From Pyropia yezoensis (lineage: Eukaryota > Rhodophyta > Bangiophyceae > Bangiales > Bangiaceae): 64,000 bases of DNA. How positions within the stretch are numbered: the stretch's first letter is position 1; each line of letters starts with the position of its first letter. Both the position numbers and the translations under genes were made by a program. The stretch covers positions 25,765,122 to 25,829,121 of the forward strand of contig CM020618.1 in the NCBI GenBank assembly GCA_009829735.1, given 5' to 3'. A model generated the notes under the pieces. That model did no database searches. It had not been told where the DNA came from and saw only the letters and a program-made list of their open reading frames with translations. Shown in pieces: positions 19,301-34,300 of the stretch.

Positions 19301-22300
19301 CCGCAGCCGTTCGGCCGGCTGGCCCCCCATCGAACGTCTGAGAGCTAAAGGATTGTCTTCTTTGCCTTTACGGTAATAGCTGTCTCTTTGCCTTCCCGGC
19401 GTCGGTCGGTCCCATATCCTTTTATTGGTCAACACTTATTCCACATTGGTGGAGCAGCAGGGGATGCGTAGGAACGTGGCCATCTGGCCGTCAACCTCGA
19501 ACCTCCCCGCCGTAGCACAACGGCGCTACCCGCACTCAAGCAACAGCTCAAGGTGCCGACTGGCAAACGTGTCGGACCATGGCCGACAGGTCAGCGACCG
19601 CACGCCCTTGCACCCGCGCGTCGAGCCAACGCACGGGAGGGCCAACCGGGCGTGACCCGCGAACCACGCGGTACTCCGCCGAGTCAACACGGGCCGACCA
19701 CACGGCCTGCACGTAAACAACGGCCCAACACGCCGACAGGTGAACACGAGATCGATGGACAACTGGCCAGCGACCACACCCTCCCGCCCGTCAGGCTATC
19801 ACCGGAAGGCCAACTGGGCGCGGCTCAACAACCTGGTCCTTGACCACGTAGTGCACTGCACTATGTAACGTGGCACGCCGCTTCGCGACCGGCGCGAGGC
19901 AAGCAGTGGGCAACACCACGGCCACACTGGACCGAAGCTTCTGGAAGCACCAACCGGTGCTGGCGCGGCCCCGGCACGCTTGCTGGAGGCCGCGCCCGGA
20001 GCCTCCCCGCCCACACAGGGCACAACCGGCAGCAACTTGCACCCGACCGGATCTCGCCGGCACGGCTCGAAGCTTGCAACGGGGGTATGTAGCATGTCCG
20101 CCCTTTGTACCGAATTCCGGTATTGTCTGGCTAGTAACCCCCCTGACTGGTGGTCCCAACCTTGTCGGTATGGGCCCACTTGTGGCTCGCCCTTTGGGGG
20201 ACTACTTTTGTTTTGCATTGTTTATCTGTCCTTGTCTTGGAGGGATCTTTTATGTTGTTTGCCATGCTCGTAGCGATCGGCCGTCCGGCCTCCGCTCGGT
20301 CGCTCGACCAGCATGTTATTTCGCCCTTCTCTGCGACGTGGGGGCTCGCCGCAGCCGTTCGGCCGGCTGGCCCCCCATCGAACGTCTGAGAGCTAAAGGA
20401 TTGTCTTCTTTGCCTTTACGGTAATAGCTGTCTCTTTGCCTTCCCGGCGTCGGTCGGTCCCATATCCTTTTATTGGTCAACACTTATTCCACATTGGTGG
20501 AGCAGCAGGGGATGCGTAGGAACGTGGCCATCTGGCCGTCAACCTCGAACCTCCCCGCCGTAGCACAACGGCGCTACCCGCACTCAAGCAACAGCTCAAG
20601 GTGCCGACTGGCAAACGTGTCGGACCATGGCCGACAGGTCAGCGACCGCACGCCCTTGCACCCGCGCGTCGAGCCAACGCACGGGAGGGCCAACCGGGCG
20701 TGACCCGCGAACCACGCGGTACTCCGCCGAGTCAACACGGGCCGACCACACGGCCTGCACGTAAACAACGGCCCAACACGCCGACAGGTGAACACGAGAT
20801 CGATGGACAACTGGCCAGCGACCACACCCTCCCGCCCGTCAGGCTATCACCGGAAGGCCAACTGGGCGCGGCTCAACAACCTGGTCCTTGACCACGTAGT
20901 GCACTGCACTATGTAACGTGGCACGCCGCTTCGCGACCGGCGCGAGGCAAGCAGTGGGCAACACCACGGCCACACTGGACCGAAGCTTCTGGAAGCACCA
21001 ACCGGTGCTGGCGCGGCCCCGGCACGCTTGCTGGAGGCCGCGCCCGGAGCCTCCCCGCCCACACAGGGCACAACCGGCAGCAACTTGCACCCGACCGGAT
21101 CTCGCCGGCACGGCTCGAAGCTTGCAACGGGGGTATGTAGCATGTCCGCCCTTTGTACCGAATTCCGGTATTGTCTGGCTAGTAACCCCCCTGACTGGTG
21201 GTCCCAACCTTGTCGGTATGGGCCCACTTGTGGCTCGCCCTTTGGGGGACTACTTTTGTTTTGCATTGTTTATCTGTCCTTGTCTTGGAGGGATCTTTTA
21301 TGTTGTTTGCCATGCTCGTAGCGATCGGCCGTCCGGCCTCCGCTCGGTCGCTCGACCAGCATGTTATTTCGCCCTTCTCTGCGACGTGGGGGCTCGCCGC
21401 AGCCGTTCGGCCGGCTGGCCCCCCATCGAACGTCTGAGAGCTAAAGGATTGTCTTCTTTGCCTTTACGGTAATAGCTGTCTCTTTGCCTTCCCGGCGTCG
21501 GTCGGTCCCATATCCTTTTATTGGTCAACACTTATTCCACATTGGTGGAGCAGCAGGGGATGCGTAGGAACGTGGCCATCTGGCCGTCAACCTCGAACCT
21601 CCCCGCCGTAGCACAACGGCGCTACCCGCACTCAAGCAACAGCTCAAGGTGCCGACTGGCAAACGTGTCGGACCATGGCCGACAGGTCAGCGACCGCACG
21701 CCCTTGCACCCGCGCGTCGAGCCAACGCACGGGAGGGCCAACCGGGCGTGACCCGCGAACCACGCGGTACTCCGCCGAGTCAACACGGGCCGACCACACG
21801 GCCTGCACGTAAACAACGGCCCAACACGCCGACAGGTGAACACGAGATCGATGGACAACTGGCCAGCGACCACACCCTCCCGCCCGTCAGGCTATCACCG
21901 GAAGGCCAACTGGGCGCGGCTCAACAACCTGGTCCTTGACCACGTAGTGCACTGCACTATGTAACGTGGCACGCCGCTTCGCGACCGGCGCGAGGCAAGC
22001 AGTGGGCAACACCACGGCCACACTGGACCGAAGCTTCTGGAAGCACCAACCGGTGCTGGCGCGGCCCCGGCACGCTTGCTGGAGGCCGCGCCCGGAGCCT
22101 CCCCGCCCACACAGGGCACAACCGGCAGCAACTTGCACCCGACCGGATCTCGCCGGCACGGCTCGAAGCTTGCAACGGGGGTATGTAGCATGTCCGCCCT
22201 TTGTACCGAATTCCGGTATTGTCTGGCTAGTAACCCCCCTGACTGGTGGTCCCAACCTTGTCGGTATGGGCCCACTTGTGGCTCGCCCTTTGGGGGACTA

Positions 22301-25300
22301 CTTTTGTTTTGCATTGTTTATCTGTCCTTGTCTTGGAGGGATCTTTTATGTTGTTTGCCATGCTCGTAGCGATCGGCCGTCCGGCCTCCGCTCGGTCGCT
22401 CGACCAGCATGTTATTTCGCCCTTCTCTGCGACGTGGGGGCTCGCCGCAGCCGTTCGGCCGGCTGGCCCCCCATCGAACGTCTGAGAGCTAAAGGATTGT
22501 CTTCTTTGCCTTTACGGTAATAGCTGTCTCTTTGCCTTCCCGGCGTCGGTCGGTCCCATATCCTTTTATTGGTCAACACTTATTCCACATTGGTGGAGCA
22601 GCAGGGGATGCGTAGGAACGTGGCCATCTGGCCGTCAACCTCGAACCTCCCCGCCGTAGCACAACGGCGCTACCCGCACTCAAGCAACAGCTCAAGGTGC
22701 CGACTGGCAAACGTGTCGGACCATGGCCGACAGGTCAGCGACCGCACGCCCTTGCACCCGCGCGTCGAGCCAACGCACGGGAGGGCCAACCGGGCGTGAC
22801 CCGCGAACCACGCGGTACTCCGCCGAGTCAACACGGGCCGACCACACGGCCTGCACGTAAACAACGGCCCAACACGCCGACAGGTGAACACGAGATCGAT
22901 GGACAACTGGCCAGCGACCACACCCTCCCGCCCGTCAGGCTATCACCGGAAGGCCAACTGGGCGCGGCTCAACAACCTGGTCCTTGACCACGTAGTGCAC
23001 TGCACTATGTAACGTGGCACGCCGCTTCGCGACCGGCGCGAGGCAAGCAGTGGGCAACACCACGGCCACACTGGACCGAAGCTTCTGGAAGCACCAACCG
23101 GTGCTGGCGCGGCCCCGGCACGCTTGCTGGAGGCCGCGCCCGGAGCCTCCCCGCCCACACAGGGCACAACCGGCAGCAACTTGCACCCGACCGGATCTCG
23201 CCGGCACGGCTCGAAGCTTGCAACGGGGGTATGTAGCATGTCCGCCCTTTGTACCGAATTCCGGTATTGTCTGGCTAGTAACCCCCCTGACTGGTGGTCC
23301 CAACCTTGTCGGTATGGGCCCACTTGTGGCTCGCCCTTTGGGGGACTACTTTTGTTTTGCATTGTTTATCTATCCTTGTCTTGGAGGGATCTTTTATGTT
23401 GTTTGCCATGCTCGTAGCGATCGGCCGTCCGGCCTCCGCTCGGTCGCTCGACCAGCATGTTATTTCGCCCTTCTCTGCGACGTGGGGGCTCGCCGCAGCC
23501 GTTCGGCCGGCTGGCCCCCATCGAACGTCTGAGAGCTAAAGGATTGTCTTCTTTGCCTTTACGGTAATAGCTGTCTCTTTGCCTTCCCGGCGTCGGTCGG
23601 TCCCATATCCTTTTATTGGTCAACACTTATTCCACATTGGTGGAGCAGCAGGGGATGCGTAGGAACGTGGCCATCTGGCCGTCAACCTCGAACCTCCCCG
23701 CCGTAGCACAACGGCGCTACCCGCACTCAAGCAACAGCTCAAGGTGCCGACTGGCAAACGTGTCGGACCATGGCCGACAGGTCAGCGACCGCACGCCCTT
23801 GCACCCGCGCGTCGAGCCAACGCACGGGAGGGCCAACCGGGCGTGACCCGCGAACCACGCGGTACTCCGCCGAGTCAACACGGGCCGACCACACGGCCTG
23901 CACGTAAACAACGGCCCAACACGCCGACAGGTGAACACGAGATCGATGGACAACTGGCCAGCGACCACACCCTCCCGCCCGTCAGGCTATCACCGGAAGG
24001 CCAACTGGGCGCGGCTCAACAACCTGGTCCTTGACCACGTAGTGCACTGCACTATGTAACGTGGCACGCCGCTTCGCGACCGGCGCGAGGCAAGCAGTGG
24101 GCAACACCACGGCCACACTGGACCGAAGCTTCTGGAAGCACCAACCGGTGCTGGCGCGGCCCCGGCACGCTTGCTGGAGGCCGCGCCCGGAGCCTCCCCG
24201 CCCACACAGGGCACAACCGGCAGCAACTTGCACCCGACCGGATCTCGCCGGCACGGCTCGAAGCTTGCAACGGGGGTATGTAGCATGTCCGCCCTTTGTA
24301 CCGAATTCCGGTATTGTCTGGCTAGTAACCCCCCTGACTGGTGGTCCCAACCTTGTCGGTATGGGCCCACTTGTGGCTCGCCCTTTGGGGGACTACTTTT
24401 GTTTTGCATTGTTTATCTGTCCTTGTCTTGGAGGGATCTTTTATGTTGTTTGCCATGCTCGTAGCGATCGGCCGTCCGGCCTCCGCTCGGTCGCTCGACC
24501 AGCATGTTATTTCGCCCTTCTCTGCGACGTGGGGGCTCGCCGCAGCCGTTCGGCCGGCTGGCCCCCCATCGAACGTCTGAGAGCTAAAGGATTGTCTTCT
24601 TTGCCTTTACGGTAATAGCTGTCTCTTTGCCTTCCCGGCGTCGGTCGGTCCCATATCCTTTTATTGGTCAACACTTATTCCACATTGGTGGAGCAGCAGG
24701 GGATGCGTAGGAACGTGGCCATCTGGCCGTCAACCTCGAACCTCCCCGCCGTAGCACAACGGCGCTACCCGCACTCAAGCAACAGCCAAGGTGCCGACTG
24801 GCAAACGTGTCGGACCATGGCCGACAGGTCAGCGACCGCACGCCCTTGCACCCGCGCGTCGAGCCAACGCACGGGAGGGCCAACCGGGCGTGACCCGCGA
24901 ACCACGCGGTACTCCGCCGAGTCAACACGGGCCGACCACACGGCCTGCACGTAAACAACGGCCCAACACGCCGACAGGTGAACACGAGATCGATGGACAA
25001 CTGGCCAGCGACCACACCCTCCCGCCCGTCAGGCTATCACCGGAAGGCCAACTGGGCGCGGCTCAACAACCTGGTCCTTGACCACGTAGTGCACTGCACT
25101 ATGTAACGTGGCACGCCGCTTCGCGACCGGGCGCGAGGCAAGCAGTGGGCAACACCACGGCCACACTGGACCGAAGCTTCTGGAAGCACCAACCGGTGCT
25201 GGCGCGGCCCCGGTACGCTTGCTGGAGGCCGCGCCCGGAGCTTCCCCGCCCACACAGGGCACAACCGGCAGCAACTTGCACCCGACCGGATCTCGCCGGC

Positions 25301-28300
25301 ACGGCTCGAAGCTTGCAACGGGGGTATGTAGCATGTCCGCCCTTTGTACCGAATTCCGGTATTGTCTGGCTAGTAACCCCCCTGACTGGTGGTCCCAACC
25401 TTGTCGGTATGGGCCCACTTGTGGCTCGCCCTTTGGGGGACTACTTTTGTTTTGCATTGTTTATCTGTCCTTGTCTTGGAGGGATCTTTTATGTTGTTTG
25501 CCATGCTCGTAGCGATCGGCCGTCCGGCCTCCGCTCGGTCGCTCGACCAGCATGTTATTTCGCCCTTCTCTGCGACGTGGGGGCTCGCCGCAGCCGTTCG
25601 GCCGGCTGGCCCCCCATCGAACGTCTGAGAGCTAAAGGATTGTCTTCTTTGCCTTTACGGTAATAGCTGTCTCTTTGCCTTCCCGGCGTCGGTCGGTCCC
25701 ATATCCTTTTATTGGTCAACACTTATTCCACATTGGTGGAGCAGCAGGGGATGCGTAGGAACGTGGCCATCTGGCCGTCAACCTCGAACCTCCCCGCCGT
25801 AGCACAACGGCGCTACCCGCACTCAAGCAACAGCTCAAGGTGCCGACTGGCAAACGTGTCGGACCATGGCCGACAGGTCAGCGACCGCACGCCCTTGCAC
25901 CCGCGCGTCGAGCCAACGCACGGGAGGGCCAACCGGGGCGTGACCCGCGAACCACGCGGTACTCCGCCGAGTCAACACGGGCCGACCACACGGCCTGCAC
26001 GTAAACAACGGCCCAACACGCCGACAGGTGAACACGAGATCGATGGACAACTGGCCAGCGACCACACCCTCCCGCCCGTCAGGCTATCACCGGAAGGCCA
26101 ACTGGGCGCGGCTCAACAACCTGGTCCTTGACCACGTAGTGCACTGCACTATGTAACGTGGCACGCCGCTTCGCGACCGGCGCGAGGCAAGCAGTGGGCA
26201 ACACCACGGCCACACTGGACCGAAGCTTCTGGAAGCACCAACCGGTGCTGGCGCGGCCCCGGCACGCTTGCTGGAGGCCGCGCCCGGAGCCTCCCCGCCC
26301 ACACAGGGCACAACCGGCAGCAACTTGCACCCGACCGGATCTCGCCGGCACGGCTCGAAGCTTGCAACGGGGGTATGTAGCATGTCCGCCCTTTGTACCG
26401 AATTCCGGTATTGTCTGGCTAGTAACCCCCCTGACTGGTGGTCCCAACCTTGTCGGTATGGGCCCACTTGTGGCTCGCCCTTTGGGGGACTACTTTTGTT
26501 TTGCATTGTTTATCTGTCCTTGTCTTGGAGGGATCTTTTATGTTGTTTGCCATGCTCGTAGCGATCGGCCGTCCGGCCTCCGCTCGGTCGCTCGACCAGC
26601 ATGTTATTTCGCCCTTCTCTGCGACGTGGGGGCTCGCCGCAGCCGTTCGGCCGGCTGGCCCCCCATCGAACGTCTGAGAGCTAAAGGATTGTCTTCTTTG
26701 CCTTTACGGTAATAGCTGTCTCTTTGCCTTCCCGGCGTCGGTCGGTCCCATATCCTTTTATTGGTCAACACTTATTCCACATTGGTGGAGCAGCAGGGGA
26801 TGCGTAGGAACGTGGCCATCTGGCCGTCAACCTCGAACCTCCCCGCCGTAGCACAACGGCGCTACCCGCACTCAAGCAACAGCTCAAGGTGCCGACTGGC
26901 AAACGTGTCGGACCATGGCCGACAGGTCAGCGACCGCACGCCCCTTGCACCCGCGCGTCGAGCCAACGCACGGGAGGGCCAACCGGGCGTGACCCCGCGA
27001 ACCACGCGGTACTCCGCCGAGTCAACACGGCCGACCACACGGCCTGCACGTAAACAACGGCCCAACACGCCGACAGGTGAACACGAGATCGATGGACAAC
27101 TGGCCAGCGACCACACCCTCCCGCCCGTCAGGCTATCACCGGAAGGCCAACTGGGCGCGGCTCAACAACCTGGTCCTTGACCACGTAGTGCACTGCACTA
27201 TGTAACGTGGCACGCCGCTTCGCGACCGGCGCGAGGCAAGCAGTGGGCAACACCACGGCCACACTGGACCGAAGCTTCTGGAAGCACCAACCGGTGCTGG
27301 CGCGGCCCCGGCACGCTTGCTGGAGGCCGCGCCCGGAGCCTCCCCGCCCACACAGGGCACAAACCGGCAGCAACTTGCACCCGACCGGATCTCGCCGGCA
27401 CGGCTCGAAGCTTGCAACGGGGGTATGTAGCATGTCCGCCCTTTGTACCGAATTCCGGTATTGTCTGGCTAGTAACCCCCCTGACTGGTGGTCCCAACCT
27501 TGTCGGTATGGGCCCACTTGTGGCTCGCCCTTTGGGGGACTACTTTTGTTTTGCATTGTTTATCTGTCCTTGTCTTGGAGGGATCTTTTATGTTGTTTGC
27601 CATGCTCGTAGCGATCGGCCGTCCGGCCTCCGCTCGGTCGCTCGACCAGCATGTTATTTCGCCCTTCTCTGCGACGTGGGGGCTCGCCGCAGCCGTTCGG
27701 CCGGCTGGCCCCCCATCGAACGTCTGAGAGCTAAAGGATTGTCTTCTTTGCCTTTACGGTAATAGCTGTCTCTTTGCCTTCCCGGCGTCGGTCGGTCCCA
27801 TATCCTTTTATTGGTCAACACTTATTCCACATTGGTGGAGCAGCAGGGGATGCGTAGGAACGTGGCCATCTGGCCGTCAACCTCGAACCTCCCCGCCGTA
27901 GCACAACGGCGCTACCCGCACTCAAGCAACAGCTCAAGGTGCCGACTGGCAAACGTGTCGGACCATGGCCGACAGGTCAGCGACCGCACGCCCTTGCACC
28001 CGCGCGTCGAGCCAACGCACGGGAGGGCCAACCGGGCGTGACCCGCGAACCACGCGGTACTCCGCCGAGTCAACACGGGCCGACCACACGGCCTGCACGT
28101 AAACAACGGCCCAACACGCCGACAGGTGAACACGAGATCGATGGACAACTGGCCAGCGACCACACCCTCCCGCCCGTCAGGCTATCACCGGAAGGCCAAC
28201 TGGGCGCGGCTCAACAACCTGGTCCTTGACCACGTAGTGCACTGCACTATGTAACGTGGCACGCCGCTTCGCGACCGGCGCGAGGCAAGCAGTGGGCAAC

Positions 28301-31300
28301 ACCACGGCCACACTGGACCGAAGCTTCTGGAAGCACCAACCGGTGCTGGCGCGGCCCCGGCACGCTTGCTGGAGGCCGCGCCCGGAGCCTCCCCGCCCAC
28401 ACAGGGCACAACCGGCAGCAACTTGCACCCGACCGGATCTCGCCGGCACGGCTCGAAGCTTGCAACGGGGGTATGTAGCATGTCCGCCCTTTGTACCGAA
28501 TTCCGGTATTGTCTGGCTAGTAACCCCCCTGACTGGTGGTCCCAACCTTGTCGGTATGGGCCCACTTGTGGCTCGCCCTTTGGGGGACTACTTTTGTTTT
28601 GCATTGTTTATCTATCCTTGTCTTGGAGGGATCTTTTATGTTGTTTGCCATGCTCGTAGCGATCGGCCGTCCGGCCTCCGCTCGGTCGCTCGACCAGCAT
28701 GTTATTTCGCCCTTCTCTGCGACGTGGGGGCTCGCCGCAGCCGTTCGGCCGGCTGGCCCCCCATCGAACGTCTGAGGGCTAAAGGATTGTCTTCTTTGCC
28801 TTTACGGTAATAGCTGTCTCTTTGCCTTCCCGGCGTCGGTCGGTCCCATATCCTTTTATTGGTCAACACTTATTCCACATTGGTGGAGCAGCAGGGGATG
28901 CGTAGGAACGTGGCCATCTGGCCGTCAACCTCGAACCTCCCCGCCGTAGCACAACGGCGCTACCCGCACTCAAGCAACAGCTCAAGGTGCCGACTGGCAA
29001 ACGTGTCGGACCATGGCCGACAGGTCAGCGACCGCACGCCCTTGCACCCGCGCGTCGAGCCAACGCACGGGAGGGCCAACCGGGCGTGACCCGCGAACCA
29101 CGCGGTACTCCGCCGAGTCAACACGGGCCGACCACACGGCCTGCACGTAAACAACGGCCCAACACGCCGACAGGTGAACACGAGATCGATGGACAACTGG
29201 CCAGCGACCACACCCTCCCGCCCGTCAGGCTATCACCGGAAGGCCAACTGGGCGCGGCTCAACAACCTGGTCCTTGACCACGTAGTGCACTGCACTATGT
29301 AACGTGGCACGCCGCTTCGCGACCGGCGCGAGGCAAGCAGTGGGCAACACCACGGCCACACTGGACCGAAGCTTCTGGAAGCACCAACCGGTGCTGGCGC
29401 GGCCCCGGCACGCTTGCTGGAGGCCGCGCCCGGAGCCTCCCCGCCCACACAGGGCACAACCGGCAGCAACTTGCACCCGACCGGATCTCGCCGGCACGGC
29501 TCGAAGCTTGCAACGGGGGTATGTAGCATGTCCGCCCTTTGTACCGAATTCCGGTATTGTCTGGCTAGTAACCCCCCTGACTGGTGGTCCCAACCTTGTC
29601 GGTATGGGCCCACTTGTGGCTCGCCCTTTGGGGGACTACTTTTGTTTTGCATTGTTTATCTGTCCTTGTCTTGGAGGGATCTTTTATGTTGTTTGCCATG
29701 CTCGTAGCGATCGGCCGTCCGGCCTCCGCTCGGTCGCTCGACCAGCATGTTATTTCGCCCTTCTCTGCGACGTGGGGGCTCGCCGCAGCCGTTCGGCCGG
29801 CTGGCCCCCCATCGAACGTCTGAGAGCTAAAGGATTGTCTTCTTTGCCTTTACGGTAATAGCTGTCTCTTTGCCTTCCCGGCGTCGGTCGGTCCCATATC
29901 CTTTTATTGGTCAACACTTATTCCACATTGGTGGAGCAGCAGGGGATGCGTAGGAACGTGGCCATCTGGCCGTCAACCTCGAACCTCCCCGCCGTAGCAC
30001 AACGGCGCTACCCGCACTCAAGCAACAGCCCAAGGTGCCGACTGGCAAACGTGTCGGACCATGGCCGACAGGTCAGCGACCGCACGCCCTTGCACCCGCG
30101 CGTCGAGCCAACGCACGGGAGGGCCAACCGGGCGTGACCCGCGAACCACGCGGTACTCCGCCGAGTCAACACGGGCCGACCACACGGCCTGCACGTAAAC
30201 AACGGCCCAACACGCCGACAGGTGAACACGAGATCGATGGACAACTGGCCAGCGACCACACCCTCCCGCCCGTCAGGCTATCACCGGAAGGCCAACTGGG
30301 CGCGGCTCAACAACCTGGTCCTTGACCACGTAGTGCACTGCACTATGTAACGTGGCACGCCGCTTCGCGACCGGCGCGAGGCAAGCAGTGGGCAACACCA
30401 CGGCCACACTGGACCGAAGCTTCTGGAAGCACCAACCGGTGCTGGCGCGGCCCCGGTACGCTTGCTGGAGGCCGCGCCCGGAGCTTCCCCGCCCACACAG
30501 GGCACAACCGGCAGCAACTTGCACCCGACCGGATCTCGCCGGCACGGCTCGAAGCTTGCAACGGGGGTATGTAGCATGTCCGCCCTTTGTACCGAATTCC
30601 GGTATTGTCTGGCTAGTAACCCCCCTGACTGGTGGTCCCAACCTTGTCGGTATGGGCCCACTTGTGGCTCGCCCTTTGGGGGACTACTTTTGTTTTGCAT
30701 TGTTTATCTGTCCTTGTCTTGGAGGGATCTTTTATGTTGTTTGCCATGCTCGTAGCGATCGGCCGTCCGGCCTCCGCTCGGTCGCTCGACCAGCATGTTA
30801 TTTCGCCCTTCTCTGCGACGTGGGGGCTCGCCGCAGCCGTTCGGCCGGCTGGCCCCCCATCGAACGTCTGAGAGCTAAAGGATTGTCTTCTTTGCCTTTA
30901 CGGTAATAGCTGTCTCTTTGCCTTCCCGGCGTCGGTCGGTCCCATATCCTTTTATTGGTCAACACTTATTCCACATTGGTGGAGCAGCAGGGGATGCGTA
31001 GGAACGTGGCCATCTGGCCGTCAACCTCGAACCTCCCCGCCGTAGCACAACGGCGCTACCCGCACTCAAGCAACAGCTCAAGGTGCCGACTGGCAAACGT
31101 GTCGGACCATGGCCGACAGGTCAGCGACCGCACGCCCTTGCACCCGCGCGTCGAGCCAACGCACGGGAGGGCCAACCGGGCGTGACCCGCGAACCACGCG
31201 GTACTCCGCCGAGTCAACACGGGCCGACCACACGGCCTGCACGTAAACAACGGCCCAACACGCCGACAGGTGAACACGAGATCGATGGACAACTGGCCAG

Positions 31301-34300
31301 CGACCACACCCTCCCGCCCGTCAGGCTATCACCGGAAGGCCAACTGGGCGCGGCTCAACAACCTGGTCCTTGACCACGTAGTGCACTGCACTATGTAACG
31401 TGGCACGCCGCTTCGCGACCGGCGCGAGGCAAGCAGTGGGCAACACCACGGCCACACTGGACCGAAGCTTCTGGAAGCACCAACCGGTGCTGGCGCGGCC
31501 CCGGCACGCTTGCTGGAGGCCGCGCCCGGAGCCTCCCCGCCCACACAGGGCACAACCGGCAGCAACTTGCACCCGACCGGATCTCGCCGGCACGGCTCGA
31601 AGCTTGCAACGGGGGTATGTAGCATGTCCGCCCTTTGTACCGAATTCCGGTATTGTCTGGCTAGTAACCCCCCTGACTGGTGGTCCCAACCTTGTCGGTA
31701 TGGGCCCACTTGTGGCTCGCCCTTTGGGGGACTACTTTTGTTTTGCATTGTTTATCTGTCCTTGTCTTGGAGGGATCTTTTATGTTGTTTGCCATGCTCG
31801 TAGCGATCGGCCGTCCGGCCTCCGCTCGGTCGCTCGACCAGCATGTTATTTCGCCCTTCTCTGCGACGTGGGGGCTCGCCGCAGCCGTTCGGCCGGCTGG
31901 CCCCCCATCGAACGTCTGAGAGCTAAAGGATTGTCTTCTTTGCCTTTACGGTAATAGCTGTCTCTTTGCCTTCCCGGCGTCGGTCGGTCCCATATCCTTT
32001 TATTGGTCAACACTTATTCCACATTGGTGGAGCAGCAGGGGATGCGTAGGAACGTGGCCATCTGGCCGTCAACCTCGAACCTCCCCGCCGTAGCACAACG
32101 GCGCTACCCGCACTCAAGCAACAGCCCAAGGTGCCGACTGGCAAACGTGTCGGACCATGGCCGACAGGTCAGCGACCGCACGCCCTTGCACCCGCGCGTC
32201 GAGCCAACGCACGGGAGGGCCAACCGGGCGTGACCCGCGAACCACGCGGTACTCCGCCGAGTCAACACGGGCCGACCACACGGCCTGCACGTAAACAACG
32301 GCCCAACACGCCGACAGGTGAACACGAGATCGATGGACAACTGGCCAGCGACCACACCCTCCCGCCCGTCAGGCTATCACCGGAAGGCCAACTGGGCGCG
32401 GCTCAACAACCTGGTCCTTGACCACGTAGTGCACTGCACTATGTAACGTGGCACGCCGCTTCGCGACCGGCGCGAGGCAAGCAGTGGGCAACACCACGGC
32501 CACACTGGACCGAAGCTTCTGGAAGCACCAACCGGTGCTGGCGCGGCCCCGGTACGCTTGCTGGAGGCCGCGCCCGGAGCTTCCCCGCCCACACAGGGCA
32601 CAACCGGCAGCAACTTGCACCCGACCGGATCTCGCCGGCACGGCTCGAAGCTTGCAACGGGGGTATGTAGCATGTCCGCCCTTTGTACCGAATTCCGGTA
32701 TTGTCTGGCTAGTAACCCCCCTGACTGGTGGTCCCAACCTTGTCGGTATGGGCCCACTTGTGGCTCGCCCTTTGGGGGACTACTTTTGTTTTGCATTGTT
32801 TATCTGTCCTTGTCTTGGAGGGATCTTTTATGTTGTTTGCCATGCTCGTAGCGATCGGCTGTCCGGCCTCCGCTCGGTCGCTCGACCAGCATGTTATTTC
32901 GCCCTTCTCTGCGACGTGGGGGCTCGCCGCAGCCGTTCGGCCGGCTGGCCCCCCATCGAACGTCTGAGAGCTAAAGGATTGTCTTCTTTGCCTTTACGGT
33001 AATAGCTGTCTCTTTGCCTTCCCGGCGTCGGTCGGTCCCATATCCTTTTATTGGTCAACACTTATTCCACATTGGTGGAGCAGCAGGGGATGCGTAGGAA
33101 CGTGGCCATCTGGCCGTCAACCTCGAACCTCCCCGCCGTAGCACAACGGCGCTACCCGCACTCAAGCAACAGCTCAAGGTGCCGACTGGCAAACGTGTCG
33201 GACCATGGCCGACAGGTCAGCGACCGCACGCCCTTGCACCCGCACGTCGAGCCAACGCACGGGAGGGCCAACCGGGCGTGACCCGCGAACCACGCGGTAC
33301 TCCGCCGAGTCAACACGGGCCGACCACACGGCCTGCACGTAAACAACGGCCCAACACGCCGACAGGTGAACACGAGATCGATGGACAACTGGCCAGCGAC
33401 CACACCCTCCCGCCCGTCAGGCTATCACCGGAAGGCCAACTGGGCGCGGCTCAACAACCTGGTCCTTGACCACGTAGTGCACTGCACTATGTAACGTGGC
33501 ACGCCGCTTCGCGACCGGCGCGAGGCAAGCAGTGGGCAACACCACGGCCACACTGGACCGAAGCTTCTGGAAGCACCAACCGGTGCTGGCGCGGCCCCGG
33601 CACGCTTGCTGGAGGCCGCGCCCGGAGCCTCCCCGCCCACACAGGGCACAACCGGCAGCAACTTGCACCCGACCGGATCTCGCCGGCACGGCTCGAAGCT
33701 TGCAACGGGGGTATGTAGCATGTCCGCCCTTTGTACCGAATTCCGGTATTGTCTGGCTAGTAACCCCCCTGACTGGTGGTCCCAACCTTGTCGGTATGGG
33801 CCCACTTGTGGCTCGCCCTTTGGGGGACTACTTTTGTTTTGCATTGTTTATCTGTCCTTGTCTTGGAGGGATCTTTTATGTTGTTTGCCATGCTCGTAGC
33901 GATCGGCCGTCCGGCCTCCGCTCGGTCGCTCGACCAGCATGTTATTTCGCCCTTCTCTGCGACGTGGGGGCTCGCCGCAGCCGTTCGGCCGGCTGGCCCC
34001 CCATCGAACGTCTGAGAGCTAAAGGATTGTCTTCTTTGCCTTTACGGTAATAGCTGTCTCTTTGCCTTCCCGGCGTCGGTCGGTCCCATATCCTTTTATT
34101 GGTCAACACTTATTCCACATTGGTGGAGCAGCAGGGGATGCGTAGGAACGTGGCCATCTGGCCGTCAACCTCGAACCTCCCCGCCGTAGCACAACGGCGC
34201 TACCCGCACTCAAGCAACAGCCCAAGGTGCCGACTGGCAAACGTGTCGGACCATGGCCGACAGGTCAGCGACCGCACGCCCTTGCACCCGCGCGTCGAGC

